NCBI GenBank assembly: GCA_017591395.1
Contig: WEDG01008611.1
Coordinates: 1 to 64,000 of the forward strand
Reading direction: 5' to 3'
DNA: 64,000 nucleotides
Origin: Schistocephalus solidus
Lineage: Eukaryota > Platyhelminthes > Cestoda > Diphyllobothriidea > Diphyllobothriidae
The notes beneath the pieces are model-generated. The model made no database searches. It was not told the origin of the DNA and was given only the letters and a program-made list of their open reading frames with translations. Positions 11,770 through 22,959 of this stretch are shown here, in pieces; position 1 is the stretch's first letter, and each line of letters starts with the position of its first letter. A program made the translations under genes and the position numbers.

Positions 11770-12120
11770 ATACCATACTGTCCTGGTCCTATCGACTCTT
11801 AAGGAGTTACACTTTTTCATCTTAAATGGCATAAGTCTGTCATTTGACCATTGATCAAGTCCACTTTGGTTAGTCAACAAAAGTTATTCGCCAACGTCAT
11901 GTCGGAGGATGCTAAATATCTTGACATCATTGACAAAACATGGCGATATCGTAATCCAGTTCATGGACGCAACTGTTGACGTATTAATGAACAGAATAGG
12001 GCGAAGAATGGAGCCTTGAGGAACAATTTTCTCTACACTTAAATCGTTCTTTTTATTTGCCCCTCAATATGATTTCCTTTTGAATAACCTTCTTCTTGAC
12101 TTTAGATCGTCGTCTACACT
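11770..12120 (-). pseudogene. Fragment of a second LINE type (RT motif B to C region)
   Basis: On the minus strand, near 12040-11900, the sequence reads VPQGSILRPILF (RT motif B, GxPQGSxLGPxLF) followed by a decayed F.NDVKIFSILRHD in place of the F/YADD box (VNDV). This is a LINE RT of the clade whose tail is at 12440-14500 and 29500-29904. The catalytic Asp pair is damaged and stops surround it. No conserved domain is visible from 11550 to 11770. Confidence 0.6.
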
Positions 12121-12439
12121 AACGGTACCCAAATATAAATTATGTTAGCATTTTTGCCTTGGAACATCTAAATTAATTATTGTCAGTTTCCTTCACAAAC
12201 ATTTCCCATTTTGAATTTGAAAATGGTCATCCTGTGAGCTTAGGCAGTTTGAAGGGATAAAGGCATTGCCTTTTGATGACGCTATTAATGTAAACTTATC
12301 ATTGCATATGTACAGTCATTGTAAAACTACAGTCATTTAAAATGTTTTTGAGTCAAAGCATAGCATAAATTTGAATTCTATTTCGCAGTTATAGGCAAAA
12401 CATTGTGGAAAATAGATAGAGGCCTAAAGATTTTACAAG

Positions 12440-12575
12440 GCAGGCTTTAAGTTATCATTTTGGGAAACTGGGCTTTTATCAAATATCCTGCCATCAAGGC
12501 TTCTGTTAAAATCAGAAATGCTATCGGTGGTAACCATCTCGCTTGATAAAGTAGAAAGTTCTCACCACGTGTTTC
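12440..12575 (-). pseudogene. Extreme C-terminus of a LINE RT
   Basis: The minus strand reads ELSTLSSEMVTTDSISDFN followed by RSLDGRIF and a stop, the usual closing segment of this LINE clade (WNSLP..VV...S...FK..LD). A second copy of the WNSLP-type segment lies at about 13090-13130, so this piece probably derives from a different insertion. Confidence 0.6.
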
Positions 12576-13085
12576 TGGTAGGAATTTCAAGAACCACGCG
12601 CGTCCGTAGACCATTCCGGAAAACGCACCCCTTAACGGGCACGCGCGCGATTTTTCATCCTATTTAAACGTCTAGCCTTTAACCATGATTTAGGTTTCTT
12701 ATAAAGGTTTTAAATATAATAATATAGTTTAAATATTAATAAAGGTAAAATATGCCTAGCTTAAGTAAGTTTAATCTCTCTTCCCCAATACATCTCAACC
12801 AATAATCACCGATGGGATCCGATCTTGACAATGGAGAAGTTATAAATACGGGCAAAGAATGAAATCTAGGAATCCCCATTTTGGCCGAGCCTGAGGATCA
12901 GGAATCCTCATTGCAGCCCGCTCTTCGTTCTTCTTAGATCCCTGCTGGACAATCGTCTCTCAGATTTAAATTATTTTTGTACCTAGATTTTCCCCCTCTC
13001 CATAGCTTCTCAATGTACTTAGGTTATTAGTATATTGTATTGACTACCGTCTTCCTTTCCCTTCCTGGGTCACAAATAACGTATT
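12576..13085. other. Unassigned sequence between LINE fragments
   Basis: No supported gene. It starts GC-rich with several CGCG steps (12590-12650), then becomes AT-rich. It separates two RT C-terminal segments and may be an inserted element, but I find no terminal repeats. Confidence 0.3.
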
Positions 13086-13089
13086 CTTG

Positions 13090-14510
13090 GGCACTTTACG
13101 GTAACGAGTTCCAAGTTAATACGAATCGTTGGCTGAAGAAGCACTCTCTGAGATTAAATCGCTTGCGTTCGCTACTGACCTCGTAAGGATGACCACGCAG
13201 GTGAGTTGTGCAGGCAAACTCGAAGAAATCCTCCGATCTCAGGGAGGAATCATGGCCCCGAATAATCCGGAATGTCCAGGACAGGCTTCACCGTAATTGC
13301 CTATAAGAAAGAGGAAATAGGTCAAGTTTTTTCAATGGGTCTTGCTACGGTAAAGCCTGACGAATGTCGGCCATCTTTGTTGGTCTCCGCTACAACAATT
13401 CTAGGAGGTCACTATCTTTCTTCATCAACGATCTCCAGGCTGGTATTCCGTAAACTAAATAATGTCTCACGAAGATGCCAAAAACTTTTGCGAAGAGACC
13501 AGGGGATTATTTTAAACAAACGCCGGTTCAAATGCTGCGTATATTTTGCTGTCTGGGATGCTTTCTTATAGTGTTCTGAGGGCGTTAAATTCGCAGTTGT
13601 CCACAAACATAAATGTTTGTTTTTCCACCTCTTTTAATGCAGTGCCGTACATAAAGTTCTTGTTTTTCTGAGATAATTTAAGACCGGTGCTTATGTGTAC
13701 GATCAAACACTTGGATAAATTTAACTTAAGAAGCCACCTGGCCGACTAGGTACTTAGTTTTTCGATATTCGATTGCAACGCTTTTGTGTCGTCAGTGCAG
13801 CTGAATTCAGTCGATATTTTTATGTCATCTACAAACATAACAGTTTCACAATCTTAGTCATTGGAACAGTCATTCACTTAGAGTAAGAAGAGTAGCAAGA
13901 CCATAGCAGCAAACCTGTGGGACACCAATTTCTACTTTCATCCATTCCCAGCTAGAGTTTCCAACAACAATCTCTGTTCTCTGAAAGACCAGTTGCAAAG
14001 ATTTCCTCGAATTCCTACGTCCAAACTCATCTGTAAAAAAAGCTTAAGTGGTACGCTATCAAATGCCTTCTTGAAGTCAAAAAATATGACATTTACTGGA
14101 TAACCCTTATATGTGGCCTTTGCCCCCTTCTAGTTCGACTAAAGAGCTCTCGTAAAACAGGAACGATCCGGCTGAACGCCATATTGGACATCGCATTAGA
14201 TTTGGTAGATTTTCAGATAGCCCCTGAAATGCTTCTTGATAATAAGCTCCAGTATTTTACACGAAATGCAAGTTAAACGGACAGGGCGGTCATTTTCGCA
14301 GTCTAGTCGTGAACCTCCTTTATAGATAAGGGCGATGAATGCACACTTCCATGCTTCCGAGAGTTCGCCTTCTTCAAAGGAATTTTGGAATATGATGGAC
14401 GGTGGTTCATAGAGTTCATCAGCACGTTCTCAAACGGCTAATGCAGGAATTTTATCTGGCCCTGACGAGTTGGCAGGCTTTATATGGAGCATTTCGGCCC
14501 TAACTATGGT
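13090..14510 (-). mobile_element. Second LINE clade, RT to C-terminus, degraded
   Basis: Minus-strand order: SSGPDKIPALA near 14470, an RT finger block (AWKCAFIALIYKGGSRLDC, about 14290-14390), a long decayed palm, a thumb block with the damaged box CTDDTKAL (about 13790), SARWLLKLNLSKC (about 13720-13760), EHYKKASQTAKYTQHL with RRLFKIIPWSLRKSF (13412-13606), then LDLFPLSYRQLR and DFFEFACTTHLRGHPYEV (about 13180-13330). The order is collinear with a CR1/Jockey-type ORF2. Stops and frameshifts are frequent. The same C-terminal wording appears at 29500-29904 on the plus strand. Confidence 0.7.
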
Positions 14511-15273
14511 CGGGGGAAAAAGTATAGGTCCTCTGTTATGGAGTAGGATAAAGGGAAAGGAGTGGTTAACATTTGTTGAAAAAATTGGGTGGAATAGCAT
14601 CAAAAGAATAGAATCTCAAGTGAAAACGGTCAGAAAGAATTTGGAAAGAAGGGATGCTTTGAACTTGTCGTAGGTCTCCAGTTTTCATTCTGCAGACCTT
14701 AGAGCAGGAAAAAATTCCTAAGTTCTCTTTGTACTCCATATGTAGTCATAAAGCATCTTGGGATATTCCAAAGATTATATCTTTACACAAATATTGTCAT
14801 CAAAGGCAATGCCTTTAACCCTTCAATATATATATATTGAATAGCTGAGGTAGAGTGCATTCCGAGATGATATAGTGAAGAAAATAGGGCTCGTCGGAAA
14901 ATAGAGTTGTACTCGTGAATTTTCAAGTTGGTCACACCAACCCGTCGTCAGACGAAATGAACAGAGGAGAAATGAAATGGTCAGATGACCAGTTTGTGCT
15001 ACAGGACAGACAAGGACAGACAACCAACTGGGGTGTGAGGAAGGGTACATGATTGGATTGGGGCCGGTTAGGGGGGGGGGGCTGTTAGGGTTCCCTGTGT
15101 CGGAGGCGAAAGGGGATGGCGATTAAATGTGACTGCAGACGGTAAACTTAATGGTCGACGATGCGGGATGGGGACAGAGGTAATTGCATCGATTTTTTGA
15201 GGTGTTTATCGTGTCAACTGTTGTTCGCCGTGTCAGGGGAGGGGGTGGCGAGACAGTGAGATTCTACATGGTC

Positions 15274-15276
<3 letters not shown>
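14511..15276. other. Unassigned spacer
   Basis: No supported gene. It contains a short TATATATATATTG tract near 14826, a G10 run near 15070-15080 and GA/GT-rich low-complexity sequence. Open frames here are short and lack domains. Confidence 0.4.

Positions 15277-15320
<44 letters not shown>
15277..15320. repeat. (AT)n microsatellite
   Basis: An uninterrupted AT dinucleotide run of about 44 bases, left of the palindrome at 15491-15641. Confidence 0.95.
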
Positions 15321-15324
<4 letters not shown>

Positions 15325-15490
15325 AAGACATTATACAGTATTTCAGACATAGGTACTAGCTAAAAGCCCAGACACGTGTTTCGCCGATGTTTCTGCTGCT
15401 GCGTGACACAGCAACGAGGGGTTCGGCTCCTCAGTGGGTCCCCCAGCGTTCTCTATGTGGTTTCTGGTATATGGACTCCAGAGAATAATC

Positions 15491-15639
15491 GGGGAAATAA
15501 TTTCTGAAATTATTAAGTGCAGGACATGCAGTCAGGTGCTTCGTACATGACTTTGAAATTTCGGGTCTGACCCTAAAAAGTCATGTCCAAAAGCACCTGA
15601 CTCCATTTCCTGCACTTAATAATTTCAGAAATTATTTCC

Positions 15640-15641
<2 letters not shown>
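15491..15641. repeat. Long near-perfect inverted repeat (hairpin)
   Basis: The left arm 15491-15554 starts GGGGAAATAATTTCTGAAAT and the right arm 15577-15641 is its reverse complement with only a few mismatches, leaving a loop of about 22 bases. The right arm runs straight into an (AT)n tract and a second AT tract lies about 170 bases to the left. It could be a foldback MITE, a snapped-back insertion, or half of an AT-targeting element. No protein is encoded. Confidence 0.85.

Positions 15642-15720
<79 letters not shown>
15642..15720. repeat. (AT)n microsatellite
   Basis: About 79 bases of uninterrupted AT dinucleotides between the palindrome and the inverted SINE tail. Confidence 0.95.
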
Positions 15721-15725
<5 letters not shown>

Positions 15726-15776
15726 GGAACCAACAAAGACAAGGGAGATCGGAATGGCCATTTCTGGCTTATTAGC
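15721..15776 (-). repeat. Inverted SINE tail fragment
   Basis: This segment is close to the reverse complement of 15890-15948 inside the adjacent SINE (shared GACAAAGACAAGGGAGA and CCATTTCTGGCTTATTAGC). Together they flank the tRNA-like head in opposite orientation. Confidence 0.8.
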
Positions 15777-15783
15777 CAAAACA

Positions 15784-16025
15784 ACGAGCCCGTGGCTCAA
15801 TGGTAGAGCGTTCGGCTCAAATACCAAAGGTCGCGGGTTCGAATCCCAGGTGTGCCACACTTGGGATTGGGTATGACTGGCTGATGACAGCTAATAAGCC
15901 AGAAATGGTCATTCCGGTCTCCCTTGTCTTTGTCAGTCCCATTTTATCATATGCTACACGTCACTATGCGACCGCCTGCGAGGGCTCGAGTCTGAGCTCC
16001 AGGGCACAACGGAACATAACTGTTC
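15784..16025 (+). mobile_element. tRNA-derived SINE, family S1
   Basis: The head (about 15788-15860) has an A box (GTGGCTCAATGGTAGAGCG) and a B box (GGGTTCGAATCCC), so it resembles a tRNA, but the acceptor stem ends do not pair. The body continues CACTTGGGATTGGGTATGA, GGTCATTCCGGTCTCCCTTG and then GAGGGCTCGAG. The same body follows the tRNA-like head at 30660-30960, so this is a dispersed SINE and not a tRNA gene. The two RNA polymerase III boxes are the presumed internal promoter. Confidence 0.75.
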
Positions 16026-16164
16026 CTTAAGCAGATCGGTGAGCCACACACTATCATATGTATATTAGATATGATATTTTTCATGTCAGTTCTTTAACAT
16101 AGAATTCCGGAATCATTAGTCACGATTACGTGTTTTGAGTGCGTTTTACGCCTTGGCGGAATTA

Positions 16165-16570
16165 GAACCGGACCCTTCCGCACCCTATTGGTGATAGCCA
16201 CTTCACTGGAACTGTAAACGCCGGTAGATATGTCACTGAATTTTCGGAGCTCTGTTTGAGTTGCCGTCCAATTGCACCCAGACAGGATTTATTTATCTAG
16301 AATTCGCTCTGGTCAAAGTTACAAATCCAAACGTAATTCGCGTGCGCTGGATGCGCTTCCGATGACGGCGAAAACAATTTCACTAGAAGTGGATACTAAG
16401 TTATTTAATATCTACACCACCTCAAATTTCGATCCAGACATTTCATGAGTTAGGCAATCTACGATGACTTGCTATGCACATACAGATGTCTTATCGACTT
16501 AGAGTACTAATCACCTGGTTACCGGAATACTTTCTGGGTATGAGCAAACCATAGGTGGTGGTGAGTGAAC
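16165..16570 (+). repeat. Unclassified dispersed repeat, family R3, copy 1
   Basis: About 400 bases related to 27025-27345 in the same orientation. Shared landmarks are ACTGTAAACGCCGGTA (GCAAACGCCGGTA in copy 2), the CCGTCCAATT stretch, and GACTAATCACCTGG / TACTTTCTGGGTAT.AGCAA.CCATAGGTGGT near the end. No coding frame is visible. It ends about 390 bases before a Penelope-like element. Confidence 0.65.
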
Positions 16571-16955
16571 TACAAGACCAATGAATCCTCATCCTCTCAT
16601 TATTCGCACATGTCCCCACTGTTAAGAAAAGCATACCCTTGGAAGGTTTTAGTTTAAAAAATACACAATTAAAAAATAAAAAGACAATTTGGTGAGCATA
16701 CGCTAGCTTTCGATAAATTATCTTCAGACCTTTACGTGTATATCACTGTGTAAGTAAGTCAAATATGCTGGTAAATAGAGCAAATTGTACGGTTGTCGGA
16801 GTGGGGGAGGAAGGAGAAAGCAAAACAATTGCGGTCCATCGTCTGCTCATCGTCAGAGGGATGACGGCCGTTGGGACAGGTAATTAAATGTAAGTGGCTG
16901 AATTAGGGTCTTTCAGCCATGTTAATTGCAGGGCCTGTATAAAGCTGTTTTGGGC

Positions 16956-17276
16956 TCACAGGACTGGTTTACGTAGCCTGATTATCACCGCTTCTACTAT
17001 AGCTAAGAGACGCTGCCCAAGGAATTTTGAATAGCTTGAGGTGACCTTGTATATCACCCGGAAAGCTTCTCCGGCGTCTACACGATAATTCCTGTCTACC
17101 ATATCCGTGAAAATACAGCTGCTTATGGATTTATTTGACCCTTTCCTAACCATACTGGAAAATTTCTCATATCCTTTTGGACAAACGCTGGCTCTTGCGA
17201 CCAATATATTCTGACCCACAGGAGCAGATAAGGAATATATGCACAGGAATGAAGCCTGGGTTGTCAGTTTGTTCAT
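16956..17276 (-). pseudogene. GIY-YIG endonuclease tail of PLE1
   Basis: 106 open codons. It begins QASFLCIYSLSAPVGQNILV, where the usual CxCG and YIG residues are degraded. It retains the downstream VDAGEAFRVIYKV and AIVEAVIIRLRKPVL segments typical of flatworm Penelope elements. The catalytic Arg/Glu residues of the GIY-YIG fold are not clearly kept, so nuclease activity is unlikely. Confidence 0.7.
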
Positions 17277-17810
17277 CTCCTCACCGTATACGTTGAAAGT
17301 AGTAGAAAATGGTACCTGAGCATCAGCCGTTGGGAAGGGTTTTGGTTCAGCTTGACTAAGGGGCCTTCGTAAGAGTTAAATTGCTGCATCACATTGGAAT
17401 GAAACCCTGACGAAGAGCCTTTTCGTTTTCGCTGTTAGCACGGGAAGCTTTGGTTGTCTTTCGGCCATGTTCTTAACAATAAAGTGATCTGGATATCCAT
17501 TCTGTCTAAAAATGCTTTATAAAACCTTAAGCTCTCCTTCAATGCTATCGGTCGAACAGATCCTTTTTGCCCTTTATGTCAAACAGCGCAATAAAAATTA
17601 CGTTTAAAGTTTAGCTGTACAAAACTCCTAAAAATTGTTATATTGCCCCGATCACGTCTTCTTACGATAGACAATACGCAGAATACTCCTGTTAGACCTT
17701 CTACTCAGAAGCACGCCCAGAAAAGCTGTAAAGCTTTCAGCTCGCCCATGAACCTATTCACCAGATGCGGGTGATGGGCTACTCCGTCCAATTGTCCGTA
17801 CAGGCTGTTG

Positions 17811-18193
17811 TCAAATAGGAACTGCACGTTCAAGGTTCACCATAGTAACAATTCCTTGAACGCATTCACTGGCATTCCTATATCCGGCTGATCGGAAGCA
17901 ATGAAATTCACCGAGGTAGTTCAATGTTTCTGTGACGGGATCGTTCATATAGAGAGACGAGGCATCCAGTGAAAACAGCACCATGCCATTCAGGTCGAGT
18001 TCTTTCACGCCGTCAACAAATTTAAATGTATATCAGTAGTTATTTGCGCTAGCTGATACTGTAGGAGCTTAAGTTTTTCCACTAACCATTTTGCTATCGC
18101 CTGGTACGGTGGGTTTCTCATACCTATGATGGGATGAATGGGTATGCCATCTTTGTGAATTTCCGGTAAGCCATATAGTCGGGGTATATGCAT
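17811..18193 (-). pseudogene. Reverse transcriptase fragment of PLE1
   Basis: Two adjoining minus frames (18193-18005 and 18008-17811) carry RLYGLPEIHKDGIPIHPI (the Penelope YGLPKIHK..PLRP signature) and VLFSLDASSLYMNDPVTETL (motif A, DVxSLFTNVPLxET). They overlap by four bases with a frame change. The frame stops at 17811 before motif B. Confidence 0.8.
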
Positions 18194-19742
18194 GCCGATG
18201 GCGTGGAGATGTTCTAAATCATGCTCACTTATGAAACCCTTCGTTTGAAGTCAAACATTCAGTTATTTTTGATTTAACCGCATCCGTACGACCGTTCTCC
18301 ATTTCTGTCTTTCTTAACTTTTGCTTGTCCTACAGAATTGATTGCAGTTTCATAACATAATCTGTTCTGTCCATTAAAACAACGCCTGTTACCTACTCTG
18401 GCTTCGTTATGAGGATACCTTTGTTTTGTCGGAGATATTTTTATTTATCCATGTGAGAATTCATAAACAAGTCTTAGCATTTCTGGCCATTATTCAAGAA
18501 TTTATAAGAACAATTTCCTAACGTACACTTAAGCTGTTGAAACCCCTATGCCCAAACTGCCTGGAGGGTGTGGGTTTGATTCAGGAGATTCACTAGTTGT
18601 GTTGCTAGCTTTAGTTGGCTGGGATTCTGATGGGGGCAGCAAAACTTAGCACCAAGTGATAAGGCTTTGCTCGACGTCTTATCAAGAGATATAGACAAAT
18701 AATTGTTTATGTACCTACTTGGGTATTCAGGAAGTTTTGATCATGGCCTGCCGTCGTGTATACTCCGTAGGAGGGAAGCCATCCTTATTCCTCCGCGTTT
18801 TTCTGCAATGGATTGCACCTATTTCGCAAATTACTGTCTCTCGTTTTGGTCCAGCTGGTCGAGTATGGCCGCACGAGGCCCTAGTTCTTCCAAATTTACA
18901 CAGGCAGTTTTCAGTTCAGTTTTCGGTGTATATTCTCAAGGTATCAGATGTAATAAACGTACAACTCATCCGCATTACTCTCCAGTAAGAGTTCAGGTCC
19001 TCATTTTCCTCGATGCGTTTCTCCATAAATATGGCCCGTACTTTCACCTTCACAAGTTTGGTGTTGAGTCGTATGTATCCATGCAGTGCCTTTAACACCG
19101 CTGGACATTTGAGCAGCGTTAGAGTTGCAAAAATTGGCATTACAAATTTCAAAAGACAATTTGGCGAACGTACATTTAGATCTAGATCAAAGGTATTTGG
19201 TTTTATATTTGAAGGTAAGTGGATAATTTTATATAGAACGGTTTCGCTAGGGGACTTGAAATCTTTTGTGTTCCTGTTTTAGAAGACATTTCTATAAACT
19301 TAGACCTATTCTCTTAAGATAATCGTTTGCCATTCTCACTTGCATTTTCATTAGATTTGCCTGCTGATTTTTCATTGCATTTCGCAATTCTTATTTTGCC
19401 AATTTAACGGTCCTCGACTATGTACATTTGTACACCGCTATATTCTCGCTAAAATTCTGCCTTAAGATCTCATACAAGCTTCTATTATTCCACTATTTTT
19501 TACTTCGAACTATGATGAGAGCGAAAGGCACGGTTCTTCGAAAGCTCTCAGTCTCTGTACCTGTCACCCGTTTTTAATGCTGGGCAGCTTGACATGTCTG
19601 CGATATACAATTGTAACGAATTTATGCTGAAAATTGGCACCATGATCTCAACTCTAGGAGATTTGTTCGATAAGAACATCTCCGATGTTCCCTCTGAAGA
19701 ATGTAAAATTATAGACTCCACTGTTCACTTGGTTAACGAATC

Positions 19743-19973
19743 TTGTGCTTTATAAAAAAAGAACATTTAATTTGCTATTTAAACAATGTTCCCAGATCCA
19801 CACAGTCTATTGATGTTGCAGTAGATTTCCTATACTCCTGTGGATTCAACTATAAGATAGCGGATGCCAAATGCCTATCTAGCCGTAGCAAAAATCAACG
19901 AATTTTAGTTAAACTGTTTTGCTTAGTTGAGTTTGGTTCCCTTTTTTCCCACCAAGGCCACGTTTCAAGATAG
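19743..19973 (+). pseudogene. ORF1 fragment of LINE copy A2
   Basis: 76 codons with SIDVAVDFLYSCGFNYKIAD and KCLSSRSKNQRILVKLF. It matches the join of the two ORF1 frames of copy B1 (DVAMNFF then SGGFNYKIVEAKRLSSHRKN). Here the join is in one frame, which supports reading those two frames as a single protein. Confidence 0.75.
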
Positions 19974-20983
19974 CTATAAAAAGTGACAATTTTCCTTTAT
20001 CGTGATCGCTCCCGCACAAAGCGAAGAATTGTGCCGCTCTACTCAAATAAACTCTCATCTTTCAACAGCCCTCTGCTGAATCTGCTCATAGGACAAATAA
20101 CCGTTACGAGTTGGTTAATACTACTCCTGTGAAATCGGAATCACTACTGCACCTTGCCTCTTTGTCTACCACTCACTCAAGCCAACTTCCACCTTCGCCT
20201 GTCTCCACCTTAGCAGCATTTTCAGATGCGTTTCCAATTCTGCTCGTAGCCCCCTTAGAACATCCGTAAATCAGGCTACATCATACAGACCGACAGCTTC
20301 GCCATGTCAACGAAGTCGTCAAATATTTCCATTTAAATCGCACCGGGAATGCCATCAGAACGATGTGATTCAAAATCTGAATCTGACCCAAAATAAAGGT
20401 AAAATAGTTCCATTAAAGGATATGCTAGCAAATGGAATTCTCACCTTCTGAGTGTCGTTACATGTGCCTTGCGTTTGACAGACTACAACAACCAGTTATT
20501 TTTAAAGGCATCCCCTTTGACTGAGTCTTCAATCATCAAGGACTTAGGTCTAAACTGCACTAATAATTTAGATCACTCGCCTCATGCCAATAGAATTACG
20601 ACCACAGCAGTCCAGATTTATGGCTTTATTTGTTATATGTTCTATCATCCAGAAATTAAATTAAGACTATCGAATGTTTGTCTTTCCATTCCTGAATAAT
20701 GATGCCCATTCTTTGTTTTAATGACCGATTCTAGCCGTTCTAAAAGTGAAAATGTTTAAAGACATTATACTTGGAAACTCTTACCTCTGACACTGTCAAC
20801 CACCTCCTACTAGAATATGAGCCAGCTAAATAAACTTAAATTGCTATGGGTTCGGAGACTGGAATCTGGCTTCTGTCTCCTTTTCCACCTTAATAATAGT
20901 TCAAAAAGGCCCCAAATTACAGCCTAACAACCGTTATCCGTCCATATAATCTACGTAATTTAACCCTTATTATACCTTCTTCT

Positions 20984-21199
20984 ATGTTTTCCACTTCTAA
21001 CAGCTCTCTTTTGATTGCTTCTAAGTATAGCTTTCTTTGGAATGATCTGCCAATCGATATTAGGTTAGCAAATAACCTGTATTCCTTTAAGCAAAGACTT
21101 CACACCTATCTTAACGCTGATTCAATTAGCAAATTATTTTCCTCATCCTATCCAAGCAGCTTTCTCCCTGACCCCGAGAAAGGACCATTGGGAATTTAG
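20984..21199 (+). pseudogene. RT C-terminal end of LINE copy A2
   Basis: 71 codons with SSLLIASKYSFLWNDLPIDI and LHTYLNADSISKLF. The minus frame at 28421-28771 has the same words (FASKYSFLWNNPPIDIRL, LHIYLNTDSINQLF), so both come from one LINE family. Confidence 0.8.
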
Positions 21200-21239
21200 A
21201 AAGCCGTATCCAAAATATTTTTCCGTGCATCATCTTCTC

Positions 21240-22430
21240 CATGATCGAAGATTTCTTCAACACCCTCAGCAAAATGATCGACAAAAAATTGGATCATACT
21301 TGCGCACTTATTTTAAACCACCTCCATTTCGTTTGCAAATAACCATCATCAGAATTATGATCTGAATACTGAGCTGTGCAGGCCTCAGATTCACCATCGA
21401 TTCCCATGCAACATAGCACTCCTGAGCACATTATGTTGACTTCTTCTTACTCGTTTGCCGGATTTTCCATTATCCTTTCGTATTACGCTCAGAAGCAACA
21501 TACCATGCCGCTTGCTATCCCCTCGCGAAGCAGTTTTGTTTCTCCTGCAACTCTTTTTTCCAAAAAGTCAATCTTCCCAGTCGGATTTCGTCCCCTCTTG
21601 ATTTCGACCATCATTGGCAAATATTGACGAATCCAATGGTTTCCTCGGTCTTCGTGATTCTCCTTTTTCTTGACTCTTTGCTACCTGCTACAACCTCGTC
21701 CGCAATAGCATCTACCGGGCCTTCAGGCGATTGTGCATGCGACCCTTTCTTTCTCCCCGGTGTCGACCGTACACGGACTGTCGGCGATCGTTTTGTGTTT
21801 TTCTGTCGGTTGGCTGAGAAATCAGCAATGAGGGTATCATGGTCATTTCTCTGATATTTCGACCATGACCTTCACGATCTCTGTGGTCCTTTTCTCGTTC
21901 GACTCTAAGCGCACTGATGATGTCCGCGAAGGTTTCCCCTGTCTATTTCAATATATTTTAAGAGTAATAAGCATTGCCTTTGAAAACTCTAATTGCCTAG
22001 TATCTTTGACGGTTACGCTTATAGCAAATCGATTCGCATTTCGATCACATCCGCGGTGGGGAAAAGTATCCCCCGTCGTTAAATGATTTCTTTTACGAGG
22101 ACGAGCATGTAAACCCTCATGCATTCTCATCAGCATGTCCGTACTACCTTAAGTGTATGTTTTTCTCCCAGATGCGACAGTTTTTTCGCCTCAAAATCCC
22201 ACAAATCCCATTCAGTATATCTTATTTTTCCAAAAAAATGCCCAATTATTTTTTCACTGTCTGCTGTTTTATTTATTTATTTTGACCACACTGGTTTGTG
22301 GCATTTTTCATCGCCAAGAAGTTGATTTTCTATTCAAAACTTAACTGTACACGAGTGTGCCCGCGTTTTATTTTTTTCCAAGAAAGTGTTCTTCAGGGCA
22401 CTCTAATTAAAACAACTTTCTCTCTTAAAA
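21240..22430. other. Unassigned spacer
   Basis: No gene can be supported. Open frames on the plus strand are hydrophobic and domain-free; the minus strand has short Lys/Glu-rich frames without a known motif. It lies between a LINE tail and the inverted Penelope ends and is probably decayed repeat. Confidence 0.35.
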
Positions 22431-22431
22431 C

Positions 22432-22798
22432 AGGCGTATACAGCAGGATTTATTAGGACCAACACAATTCGGGACGGCTTATCAACTGCAACCCGTCTTT
22501 GCATACCACAGATAACGACGGGAGTGGACAGCAGTTTGAATTTACAGAAAATCAATACATAACAGCAAGGGTCAGGGGACAACGTAAAGAATAATCAGGT
22601 TAATGCATCAGCTTAAAACTTCAGAGGAAAGAAAATGTGGGGGAGGAGTTAACACAACCCACATGCATGAGAAATCTAGGGATGAAAATTATCAGATTGT
22701 ACATTTACCACGTGGTCTAGTTGCTACCAGAGGTCGGGTTTCTCCCTATGTATATAAACTGCTTCCAAGTAGCGCAAAGCCCGAGTTGTTCGTGCCTT
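22432..22798 (-). repeat. Penelope-like element 3' end, inverted arm (left)
   Basis: This arm is the reverse complement of 23261-23599 with modest divergence: AGGCGTATACAGCAGGATTT at the left outer end mirrors AATCCTGCTGCATACGCCT at the right. Read on the minus strand it encodes ARTTRALRYLEAV then HREKPDLW and a stop, the usual C-terminus of this element, followed by the 3' UTR. So it is a 5'-truncated 3' end. Confidence 0.8.
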
Positions 22799-22959
22799 AC
22801 TTAATTGTGGATATCCTGCACGTTTCATTCAAAATACAGCAACCCCTTACGGCCAAAAGTGATGGAATATTCAGTTCCAAAAAAGGCCGTTAGCATATAT
22901 TAACCCTTTAAGGGTGAAAATATTTCTAATACAATCAACCGACTATTATGCTGCACCAT

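Larger units (their letters stand above)
16956..19160 (-). mobile_element. Penelope-like element PLE1, degraded
   Basis: Minus-strand order: an N-terminal segment (19152-18916, LLKCPAVLKALHGYIRLN), a block like the pre-RT region (about 18420-18350, VVLMDRTDYVMKLQS), RT (18193-18005, YGLPEIHKDGIPIHPIIG; 18008-17811, VLFSLDASSLYMNDPVTETL), a QLDGVA remnant (near 17780-17790), linker, and the GIY-YIG tail (17276-16956, ending DAGEAFRVIYKV and LLAIVEAVIIRLRKPVL). The YVDD box is not recoverable. The DNA-binding linker and GIY-YIG order is diagnostic of endonuclease-bearing Penelope-like elements. Many stops make it inactive. Confidence 0.8.
19560..21230 (+). mobile_element. CR1-like LINE copy A2 with internal deletion
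   Basis: The left part (about 19590-20400) is ORF1: QLDMSAIYNCNEFMLKIG, then LGDLFDKNISDVPSEECK and SCGFNYKIADAKCLSSRSKN (19840-19900), each matching copy B1 ORF1. From about 20440 it jumps to the RT C-terminal half (SSIIKDLGLNCTNNLDHSP, 20526-20580; LLIASKYSFLWNDLPIDIRL, about 21005-21065) and ends in the tail. The endonuclease and most RT motifs are missing, so the copy lost roughly 2.5 kb in the middle. Several stops interrupt the rest. Confidence 0.75.

Noticed and set aside
15573..15860. 95-codon frame with Tyr-Ile repeats
   Set aside because: It reads through the (AT)n run and the SINE.
15788..15860. tRNA gene
   Set aside because: Both boxes are present but the acceptor ends do not pair and the same body follows at 30660; it is a SINE head.
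21376..22086. Several 70-80 codon frames as a membrane protein
   Set aside because: Hydrophobic by composition only, without ordered transmembrane segments or family motifs.
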